Part shown: in pieces, positions 1 through 7,655 of the stretch
Layout of the letters: the number at the start of each line of letters is the position of its first letter
Position numbering within the stretch: position 1 is the stretch's first letter
Assembly (NCBI GenBank): GCA_003427395.1
Contig: BFEA01000281.1
Span: 374,350 to 414,646 of the forward strand
Direction of reading: 5' to 3'
Length of the DNA stretch: 40,297 nt
DNA from: Chara braunii
Taxonomy: Eukaryota; Streptophyta; Charophyceae; Charales; Characeae
Notes under the pieces: model-generated
Told to the model about the DNA's origin: nothing
Databases searched by the model: none
What the model saw: the letters and a program-made list of their open reading frames with translations, nothing else
Position numbers and translations under genes: made by a program

Positions 1-42
1 AAAAAAAAAAAAAAGAAAAAAAAAAGAAAAAAAAAAGAAGAA
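1..42. repeat. A-rich homopolymer at window edge
   Basis: Almost pure A broken by single G residues. It could be the A tail of a retroposed copy lying off the window edge or simple low-complexity DNA; nothing inside the window distinguishes these. Confidence 0.85.
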
Positions 43-342
43 ATGTGAAGCACGGTAGTCGGTGCAGAGTGGCCTGTGAATGCGACCATTGTCCGGTGGG
101 ACTTCGCTTCCTTACCAGAAAAGGAAAAAGAAAAACGAGGAATGGTACAGCTGGCTGAAATCCACGTCATTGGGTCCTGTCAGAATCCAAAGAAGAGCCG
201 GCCCCAACGATGCGGAGCCCTTCTGGTACCAAGAGACGAATACAATTTGGTTTAGCCCCCTCCAGGTTAGGCAAGACTTGGTACGCAGGGCATTCCTTTT
301 CTTGCCTCGGAAGAAAAAGCGGCTCGGAAGTACTGGGGCCAA

Positions 343-841
343 GTCCCACTTGGTCCCGTGCTTCATTTCTGGTCGTCGATCTTCGTAATCTATGGTCAGC
401 AATCGAGGATTGGGGTAAGTGGGACTTGGCCCCTGGTGGTTTAAATTAAGCTCTGGGTGTGATTGCTGCTGTCAGAAGTAAGCAACCAATTCGAAAGAGA
501 TCTCAGCGTCAGGCCTGCAAAGGGCGGCCATAAGTATCATTGACAACCGAAAACGCCAGCTCTTTGCGTTCTATTGGTGGGGAGCTGCACCTGCTGTAAG
601 CTGGGTCCACCGGCCAAAACACGAGCTTTCAGAATGGTGAAAGGAAAAACAGCAACTGGCTAGTACTGTGCAATGAGGTGGAAAGGAAGAAAAGTCAACC
701 ATGGTAGAAGTAAGAACAAAATATTTATCAATTTATAAAAACTAAAGTGAGGCAAGGTCCCACTTCGCTGGATTCTTCCTTTCTTCGCGCTGATGTTCGT
801 CATCTACGGCCAGAAGCAAAGAATCTGGGTTAGTCGCACCT
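343..841 (+). repeat. Spaced direct repeat, two ~86-bp copies
   Basis: Copies at about 343-428 and 757-841 both start GTCCCACTT and share, in order, a CTTC/TTTCT block, GAT-TTCGT-ATCTA-GG-CAG and a GGGT-AGT end. A shorter relative of the first bases sits near 98-115. The spacer (429-756) holds a partial LINE tail at 571-611 and otherwise nothing I can name. The repeat has no recognisable coding content. Confidence 0.6.
571..611 (-). mobile_element. LINE 3'-end fragment (block 1 only)
   Basis: Matches the window-wide block-1 motif in inverted orientation: CTATTGGTGGGGAGC, then a cytosine-rich stretch, CTGCTG and GGTCCA. The second block and A tail are absent. Identified by comparison with the better copies at 4061-4196 and 20471-20613. 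Confidence 0.6.
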
Positions 842-1093
842 TTTTTTTGGGGTCTCTCTGTGTCTTTCTCTGTCTTTTTTATTTAAAAGCTGACGGCCTT
901 AGTATAGTCAGTCATTGAGCTGACTGGCCCAGGTAATTCAGAGCCGTTTGATTCATCCGAAGTATGTAAGAGTTCGAACTTCGGTCTGTTTATCAACAGT
1001 TCATGCGTATATACCATTCAGCAACCTGGGCTGGGTACGTGGCACCGTGGCCCTGGGGTCTGTCACTGTTTTGTAACCACTTCCCATGACAGT

Positions 1094-1163
1094 AGAGGTG
1101 AGCGCCTGTATCACCACCGCTCGCACACCCAAAAGATGTTAAGAAAAAAAAAAAAAAAAAAAC
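1094..1163 (+). mobile_element. Severely 5'-truncated LINE copy with A tail and 12-bp TSD
   Basis: A 70-bp insertion ends in about 19 A residues and is bracketed by an exact 12-bp direct repeat, TCCCATGACAGT, at 1082-1093 and 1164-1175. Its body (TATCACCACCGCT...GATGTTAAGAAA) aligns with the last part of the LINE tail at 20471-20613 (TATCACCTCCACT...GATGTTTCGAAA). Truncation at the 5' end, an A tail and a TSD are the hallmarks of target-primed reverse transcription. This is the cleanest evidence in the window that the dispersed repeat is the 3' end of a retroposon. Confidence 0.8.
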
Positions 1164-1280
1164 TCCCATGACAGTTGCCCAACTTGCCCTTGTTGCATGA
1201 GGGGAAATTTAAGGAAAATAGTCTAAGAAATGTATTGTCTTCATGAATCAGTGGGGCCCAGGATAGAAAAGTGGAATGAC

Positions 1281-3036
1281 AAGCTTCTGGGCCTACGCCT
1301 TCTTCCGCATCCAACTCTCTGGCCACTCCCTTTCCCCCTTCCTGGTAAATCTGGTGTGAATGCTGAAACTACCAACGTCAGTTCATAAATCTGGTGTGAA
1401 GCTTTATAGGACAACAGAGCTTCCTTAAAATTGTTCTTTTTTTGTAAGGCACCCTATGGAGCCCACACGTGCCTAGCTAGGTGGTCATTTCTGCGTCGTT
1501 TTCAAAACCTTCTTTACACTTGGGTGTCCGTCAAGTCCCTAGAGGAAAGGATAGAGTCCTAAACCACTCTCAGACTTGTGAAAAGGAACCTAAGGAGGAA
1601 CAGCCTCTATCGTCTACCTGGCCTTCTGACGCAATCCTAATCATCCCCCTTCATGAATTGTCAAAAAGCGATTGGGTCGTTTTGCTCTTTTTTCTTTTGA
1701 TGTTTTGGTCAAAAGCAGAGAGTCAAAGGCAGCATTTCTCAAGTTATGCCTGTGCGGGGGAGCACCTTTCGTCAAGTCGAACCCCTTTTTATATTCTCTT
1801 GGCAGCCTATCATTTGTCGAATCTGTAGCTGATGGCTTGGCAGTCTGTTCAGAAGAATCACAACCACAAAAACGGGAGAGATCTTGTCAGAACTGAAAGG
1901 AATGAGGGATTGCCACAAAGGCACTGTTGCGCTAGATTTGTGGGCCAGGCATGCAGAGGCTCTTCGCCCTATAGGAGAGGAACACGATACCCATCTCCCT
2001 AAGACAAACCAAGGCCTCGACAAGAAACCACCACTCAATAGGGGGTGAGGGCACTGCCATGTGTCACCACAACAGGGCAACACGCATGCACCGTGACGGT
2101 GAATTGGACTCGTGGAGTGCAGTAAGGGAGGGCAATGCCACGTGTCCCAAGGGCAACGCCACGTGTCCCAAGCACCCTTGCTGCACTCCGTAAATCTCGT
2201 TCCCCATCCATCTGTCCTGTCCTGTCACGGTGACATGTGGGTTTCGTGTTCCTCTTCTATAGGGCCGAGAACGTCTGCATGCCCGGTCCACCCACCTATA
2301 CCGCTTGTGGCCGGTCCTCATCCCTTTCAGTTTCTGACAGGATTTCTCCTGACTTCTTTATTCAAGTTGGTTATGAATTTTTTCAAGAGAATGCCACCTC
2401 ATCAGCTAGAGATTGGACAAGTGGTAGGCTGATAAAAGAATAAAAAACTTTAAACGGGTTGACATAAGAAGGTCCCAGGCACACCCATAACTTGAGAAGT
2501 GCTACCTTTGACTCTCTGTTTTCAGTAATGCAGTGAATGAGAGCCAATTATTATTATTATTATCATTATTATTATTATTATTATTATTATTAGTTAAAAC
2601 CCAGAAAGAGCAAAACGGCCCAATCACTTCTCGACAATTCATTGAGGGTGGATGATTAGGATTGTGCCAGAAGTCAAGGTAAGAGATAGAGATTGTTCCT
2701 CCTTTCCACCAGAGAGGTAAAGGACTATCCTCTCCCCTAGAAAACTTTACGGACACCCAAACGCAAAGGAAGTCTGGGACAAGGCAAAAGTAACCACCTG
2801 GCTAGGCACGTGTTGGCTCCATAGGCTGGCTCACAAAGAACAAAAGGAAGCAGTGTCATCCTATGGAGCTTCACACCAGATGCATGAACTGATGCTACTG
2901 TGTGTGTCGGTGTCGTCTGCTGTGGACAAAAGGACCGAGTGGCGTTGCCCTATTTGGTATTCTCATCATTCATACCAGGAAGGGGGAAAGGGAGGGGGGA
3001 GGGAGTTGGACATGGGGGAAGAGCTTGGCATCTTGA
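1281..3036. repeat. 1.76-kb imperfect inverted repeat (foldback-like element)
   Basis: The left arm (about 1281-2117) is the diverged reverse complement of the right arm (about 2187-3036). Landmarks pair from outside in: CCCTTTCCCCCTTCCTGGTA at 1327-1346 with its complement near 2975-2994; ATCTGGTGTGAAG near 1388 with its complement near 2870; CACGTGCCTAG near 1467 with its complement near 2800; CAATCCTAATCATCC near 1633 with its complement near 2655; and TATAGGGC near 1970 with the copy near 2260. The centre holds a small hairpin (GTGCAG...CTGCAC, 2117-2187). The right arm has gained a (TTA)n tract. Short ORFs read on opposite strands in the two arms look alike only because the arms are related. 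I see no transposase and no unambiguous flanking TSD. Candidates are a foldback or long-TIR DNA element, or a head-to-head duplication. Confidence 0.75.
2547..2592. repeat. (TTA)n microsatellite
   Basis: About fifteen ATT/TTA units with one CAT interruption. It lies inside the right arm of the large inverted repeat and is absent from the left arm, so it expanded or inserted after the arms separated. Confidence 0.95.
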
Positions 3037-3039
3037 GGT

Positions 3040-3240
3040 AAGTACATTCATGTCACCTTTGTGTATCCAATGGGCAAAAAAAACAATCGTTGGCAAAGAA
3101 AACCGTGCTGAGTTTGAAAAGGCAACGGAAGTACCGACGGCCGTGGTGTCAGACCGGGTGTGGGTCGGCCGTGGTGTCAGAGGGGGAAACAAAAAAGAAA
3201 GAAAATGCCCAACGGATACTTTTGGCCCAGGCTGTTGTAG
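3040..3240. repeat. Dispersed repeat B, copy 1
   Basis: About 200 bp that recur at 23550-23765 in the same orientation. Shared stretches in order: AAGTAC-TT-ATGTCAC, GTAT, GGCAAAGAAAAC, GAGTT-GAAAA-GCAA, AGT-CC-ACGGCCG, GTGTCAGA, an A/G-rich tract, and GCCCAACGGAT. It abuts the outer edge of the inverted repeat. No coding function is visible; the minus-strand ORFs crossing both copies appear to be by-products of the shared sequence. Confidence 0.7.
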
Positions 3241-3305
3241 AGGCTGGATACTAGGCATATGACAATCCCTTCGGTAGTTGGCCATTTGACTATCCAGGTG
3301 ATCTT

Positions 3306-3735
3306 TTTCTTTTTTTTTTTTTTTTTTGGGCGGGGGGGGGGGGGGGGAGGGGGGGACAAATGCTCCAGTCTATTGGTGGGGAGCAACACGTGCTGGGAAC
3401 CGGGCCCAGCGTCCCATATAGAAGTATACAAGTCATTTGAAATACCGGGGCCATTACCTGGCTTCGGCTAAGAACAATCTGAAGGAGTTCAGGAAAATAT
3501 AGGAAAAACATGGATAACTGCTGACCTATTGCTAGGCTACTCAAGCAGCAATTACTAAGTCAAAAAAGAAAGCCACAGAAGTCCTTCGAATGCTCAGAAC
3601 CCCTGGAATCCCTAACAAAACACTCTAAAATTCTCTAACACTGTCTTATTCCTTGCCGAGCTCTCCCAGGCCTTATGCCCCCACCCTGCTAGGTTACAGG
3701 GCAACACGACTCACCCCAGCTCCGGCCAAGGGTTA
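3306..3735 (-). mobile_element. LINE 3'-end copy with 16-bp TSD
   Basis: A perfect 16-bp direct repeat, ACTATCCAGGTGATCT, at 3290-3305 and 3736-3751 brackets 430 bp. On the plus strand the insert begins with a long T run (the A tail of a minus-strand element). An extreme G run follows, then block 1 of the LINE tail (3362-3420, CTATTGGTGGGGAGC...CGGGCCCAGCGTCCC), then about 315 bp that should be upstream 3' UTR. Block 2 is missing, apparently replaced by the G tract. Its short ORFs show no conserved motif, consistent with untranslated sequence. Confidence 0.8.
3327..3354 (+). repeat. Poly-G tract following poly-T
   Basis: A nearly continuous run of about 27 G residues broken by one C and one A, directly after a poly-T run. 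It could form a G-quadruplex on the plus strand. Such tracts are also prone to sequencing and assembly length errors. Confidence 0.85.
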
Positions 3736-3751
3736 CTATCCAGGTGATCTA

Positions 3752-4060
3752 TGTAGGTTCTATCAGACTTCCTCCTACCCTTTCTCTCATTATCCCCGGT
3801 GCAACCTTACTCCCAAGATCCTACCTGAGCTCCGTGTTTTACTTCCCAGGATCATCACCCTCCCTATCATCCGATGGGGGTGACCTGACGGGACAGTAGT
3901 TGTAGGCATCAGGGCTAAGCAGGTCCTCACCTCCCCACTGAGCCCTGATTGATGCATAGTCGGACGAGCCCTGTTGTACGGGTGGGTGCTAGGCGTAGAC
4001 ATTCTACTACAAGTCCCATAGGTGAACCCATTCCTGTAGGAGGGACCCTAGCCTCTGTCT
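3752..4060. other. No feature recognised
   Basis: Pyrimidine-rich unique-looking sequence between two LINE-tail copies. Short ORFs on both strands (for example 3790-4002 minus) show no recognisable motif. Confidence 0.4.
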
Positions 4061-4196
4061 TTTTTTTTTTTTTTAAGAGAAACAACCCGATTGGATGCTA
4101 GGGGTGCTGGTAAGAGCAGTCACCACTAGCACTGTCGGGGAAGCTCCATCTATTGGTGGGGAGCAGCACCTGCTGGAAAGCGGGTCCAGCGTCCCT
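4061..4196 (-). mobile_element. LINE 3'-end copy (both blocks plus tail)
   Basis: On the plus strand: a run of 16 T residues, then AAACAACCCG, block 2 inverted (ATGCTAGGGGTGCTGGTAAG...CACCACTAGCA) and block 1 inverted (CTATTGGTGGGGAGCAGCAC...GGGTCCAGCGTCCC). This is one of the best templates for the family consensus. No TSD is evident by eye. Confidence 0.75.
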
Positions 4197-4424
4197 GAAC
4201 ATTGTAGTTGTTTGTGTGAATAGACATGCAATTGTAGTCACTGCGAGCTACTGGGCTCACTTATAAGGAATGAAGTTAGGCCGATAGAACTACACATCCG
4301 CCTGAGTTGCTGGCATATATGACATCCTAAGGTAAGTAGTAGCACACACAGATATCCTGGCTGCTACTAGGATCAGCGATTCTAAGTAATGTTCTGTACC
4401 TCCCCTTCCTCCAGCAAACATTCT

Positions 4425-4494
4425 GTTGTTGTTGCAGTTGTTGCAGTTGTTGCAGTTGTTGCAGTTGTTGCAGTTGTTGCAGTTGTTGCAGTTG
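4425..4494. repeat. 9-bp minisatellite (TTGTTGCAG)n
   Basis: Seven to eight perfect TTGTTGCAG units. They would encode a Val-Val-Ala repeat in one frame, but the surrounding ORF (4389-4571) shows nothing else protein-like, so I treat it as a tandem repeat only. Confidence 0.9.
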
Positions 4495-4769
4495 ACTGTT
4501 TAAACAGAGCTATCCATATAATGACAGTGTGCTGCAGGGACCTCCTACAAGGTTCAAAATTTAGCGCGTAGCATTACCGAGCAGTTTGACTTACTTGCCC
4601 CCTGGCAGCCTAAAGTGGGTGATAGTATACTCAGAACCCATGGCTGGCTGGTACTAAAAGACGTGGAGGCAGATTAGTGTCTCATTCCGAAAAAAAAAAA
4701 AAAAAAAAGGAAAAAGAAGTCTCACTCCGTTCGCCCCTCTAGGAGCCCCCTGCTTTTTGGGAAACAACC

Positions 4770-4815
4770 CCGAGTAAATGCTAGGGGTGCTGATAAGAGC
4801 AGACACCACTAGCAT
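4770..4815 (-). mobile_element. LINE 3'-end fragment (block 2)
   Basis: AAATGCTAGGGGTGCTGATAAGAGCAG...CACCACTAGCA matches block 2 of the copy at 4061-4196, and the preceding GGAAACAACCCC also matches. The block-1 portion downstream is not recognisable. A poly-A run at 4690-4707 lies about 60 bp upstream. Confidence 0.6.
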
Positions 4816-5436
4816 AAGTCTCAGGGCCGGGCTCTATCTGTCACCCATGCTTTACTTCCAGTTCGAGTAGGCCAGCCTGCCTCCCATTCCCCTACCCCCA
4901 CGGGCCCCACCCTTGTCTTGTGGCTTGTGTTGTAGCATGTGTTTGCAAATAGCTGATATGCATTCTTGCCAAGGGGGTTTGGGGGGGGGGGGGGCGCTGG
5001 CTGACCTGCTTTACCCATCTCGCCCAGCTAACCGTCCCATTCTGTTACCCCCCAATTCTGTCAGCCATTCTGCCTGCAAGCTAGCCCATTCCCCTACCCC
5101 CCCCCTTCCCTTACCATCTGACCTTGTCCCTCCCATCCCCTTATGATTTGCTGAACCCCTCTCTAAACCTCATCTATCTATAATTTCACTGGTTTGTGGG
5201 TACAGTAAGAGAGGTGGGAACGGCAGCAGCTGCAGAGATCAGGAGATTGGCAGCTCGGTTCCTGTGGTAAACCAAGGGACACAGGGGTGGCCTGGGAGCT
5301 GGTGACCTTCCCCAAGGAGCAGGGGGGACTGGGATTAATCGATCAGCACCTGAAAAAACAGGCCCAACTCCGCCAATAGCTAGCTAGCGGAGAAACTGTT
5401 GATGCGAGACTGGCAACTCAGCCGACCAGAGGACGT
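4816..5436. other. C-rich stretch, no gene recognised
   Basis: Contains a G14 run (4981-4994), C-rich tracts near 5095-5105, and two related ATTCCCCTACCCCC segments (about 4885 and 5088). No ORF here shows a conserved motif. Confidence 0.4.
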
Positions 5437-5730
5437 GTGTCGTCGATGGAGCAAACCACCAACATGCAAAGGGCGACGTTGAAGTATGTCAAACATCTAT
5501 GCAACAAAATCAAAGACACAATGTTGCGCTTCATCAATGGAAGGTCGAGGATCGTTATTCACGTGGCGATGACTTTAATCACATGCCACAACAAATACAG
5601 AAAAAAAAAAAAACAGAAACTGAAAAAAACTAACACAATAACAAAGTTCAATATTATCGATCATATTCAACGGCGCGAAAGTGACAAACGGAACAACTTG
5701 CAGTCCGTCTTGTGTCAATGTCCTCATTGA
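5437..5730 (+). other. Unrecognised ORF-like segment, copy 1 of a pair
   Basis: An open frame of about 97 codons, rich in Lys and Ile. From about residue 15 it resembles the C-terminal half of the ORF at 6074-6532: both carry a K-x-hydrophobic N-terminal helix-like part, an A/T-M-L-x-F centre, an I-V-I-x-V-A stretch, a Lys-rich N-K-Y-K-K run, and a KFNI-D / NFNIMD motif near the end. I do not recognise the product. The shared pattern could be a diverged coding duplication or a non-coding repeat open in both places by chance. Codon-level substitution patterns between the copies would separate these. Confidence 0.35.
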
Positions 5731-6073
5731 CTGACGTTCCTCAACCACACTAATCACTCTCTAATGACCCGCATATGCATGCGGGGAATGACAATGACTT
5801 TTTGGACTTATGCAAGTGGCACGTTCTGTTTCATACTTCATCCATAATTGTGATGTTTATGTTTTTTTTTTTCCATACACCATGAACCCAAAACGGATGC
5901 TCAGGCAGCGACGACGGGAGAAGTCGGGAACGCCGATAAAAGGGGCGGGCATGACATCCGAGCGACTAAAAAGGCATTGTAACGCCATCAGACTTATCAC
6001 GTGAGATTTTGCCTATGACAAACCGTCACTAAACTTATATCCTCGCAGCATTAGAAAAAAAATTCACAATCTC

Positions 6074-6532
6074 GTGAAGGTATGCGACCACAACAGTACT
6101 TACAAGAACAAAGGGATCGCAACGTACAAACAAGTGTTATACAGTTACGGGCTTGTGTTTGCAACGATGACACACAAATGCAGCGCAACCGTTGCATGTG
6201 TTGTTGTAACTTATCGCCAACGGCTAACAATATATGCAACACAGATACGGAGACACAAGATACCGAGAAGGGACGATGGAGATTTGATGATACGAGCGTA
6301 CAAGCAGCACATCAAACAGTACTGTATTATTGACGCACGAGATGCAATGTTGGAATTCGTAGCTCGAAGAACATTTATCACAGTCGTAATATCGTCAGTC
6401 ATTATAAGAGAGCAAGACGCGTCAGGAGTTAACCGGAAATACAAAAAAACAAAAGTAATTATCAACTTCAACATCATGGACAGTGTACTCAGCCGAGCAA
6501 ACGAGCAATGCAACAACCTCATTCACTTATGA
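6074..6532 (+). other. Unrecognised 152-codon ORF, copy 2 of a pair
   Basis: The longest open frame in the first 10 kb outside low-complexity DNA. Its C-terminal half (about residues 75-150) resembles the ORF at 5437-5730. It contains a hydrophobic run (TFITVVISSVII) followed by a Lys-rich NRKYKKTK segment. No catalytic motif, signal peptide or domain is recognised. A second overlapping frame (6082-6333) is open but unrelated to copy 1. Promoter and intron signals cannot be assigned. It may be a decayed gene fragment. Confidence 0.3.
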
Positions 6533-6707
6533 CGTTGTTGCACCTGTTGACATAAGATTGTTAATGATTCAGTGCTTACAAGGTAGTGAATTTTTTTGGC
6601 TCTGGAGTTTTTCGTGCATTGAAGTCGGAGTAGGCGTCTTTATTTTTGTCATTGACTGATTTAGTTTTCATTTCTTTGTTCACAAGGCGGATTTTCTTTA
6701 GGTAGCT

Positions 6708-6792
6708 ACATGTTCAGCATAGAGCTTAGAGAGAGACATAGAGGGTTTATAAAGAGAGAGAGAGAGAGCTTAAAGAGAGAGAGAGAGAGCTT

Positions 6793-6855
<63 letters not shown>

Positions 6856-6899
6856 AACATGTTCAACATAGAGCTTAGAGAGAGACATAGAGGGTTTAT

Positions 6900-6940
<41 letters not shown>
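6708..6940. repeat. (AG)n microsatellite with duplicated 45-bp flank
   Basis: A 45-bp unit (ACATGTTCAGCATAGAGC...GGGTTTATAA) at 6708-6752 recurs at 6858-6902 with one clear mismatch. Each copy runs into an (AG)n array (6752-6853 and 6902-6940). The first array is split by AGCTTAA units. The long minus-strand Ser-Leu ORF here is a microsatellite artefact. Confidence 0.9.
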
Positions 6941-6943
<3 letters not shown>

Positions 6944-7580
6944 CTCAACTTTTGTACGTGTCCTCTCTATGTAAACAATGTAAGAAAAAAAACACGAACA
7001 ACATTGTTGCCTGAACATAATTTGAATTTTAAATGTTCACCCCTTTTTTTTAAACACAACACTTCGCTAATAAATAAATACCTTGGGGGCGGTGGACAAA
7101 ACAGGGGGCTCAATATGTTTCCAATGGAGAGCAGGAGGGCAGGGGGCCAAAGGGAAGGGTATTTGCAGGGACGATACAATACTTCGATAAGAATTATATG
7201 CATGTAAACAAACATAAGAATAGCAATTCAACCAATGCAATAATGAAACAACCCACAAACGTATTGCCAATCATAGGTGGTTTTTGGTATAGTACTCAAT
7301 ATGTTTCTCTAATCTTCACGCATTAGCCGGAAAAAAACAGAAACTTTCATGATTTTATACTGTGAAAGATAATAAATGTTAATGGATATGCTTGAAAAGT
7401 AATAAAAGTCATCATAAAGACCTCTATAGCTTCACATAATGGCAATGAAATTGTAACACCCCTTGAATTTTATAAGAAAGCGATGTAAAATTTGCGGGCA
7501 ACAAGACCAGAAAATACAAACAAATGTGAGGTGCGTCCCAAAAATTGAGTTAACAAAATATCAAAAGTCACAAAAATCAC
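6941..7580. other. AT-rich stretch without recognisable features
   Basis: AT-rich sequence with short frames only. ORFs such as 6967-7215 (minus) and 7004-7207 (plus) overlap each other and lack motifs. Confidence 0.4.
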
Positions 7581-7587
7581 AATGAAA

Positions 7588-7655
7588 ATGACAAATCCAA
7601 TTCCGTTCAAAAAATATAAATGTTCGTTTTGACGAAATCGCTGTTATGGCGGTCA
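7588..7655 (-). mobile_element. Partial copy of the palindromic MITE found at 30979-31305
   Basis: CCGTTCAAAAAATATAAATG followed by TTCGTTTTGACGAAATCGCTGTTAT aligns with the right terminus of the palindrome in the Ty3 leader (TCGTTCAAAAAGTAAAAAATGTCCATTTTGACGAA..., 31264-31309). Only one terminus is evident; I could not find a matching opposite arm upstream. Confidence 0.55.

Noticed and set aside
905-1000. tRNA-like or SINE-like head with GAGTTCGAACTTC (B-box-like)
   Set aside because: There is no paired cloverleaf, the A-box match is weak, and the adjacent A-tailed insert has its own TSD that excludes this part.
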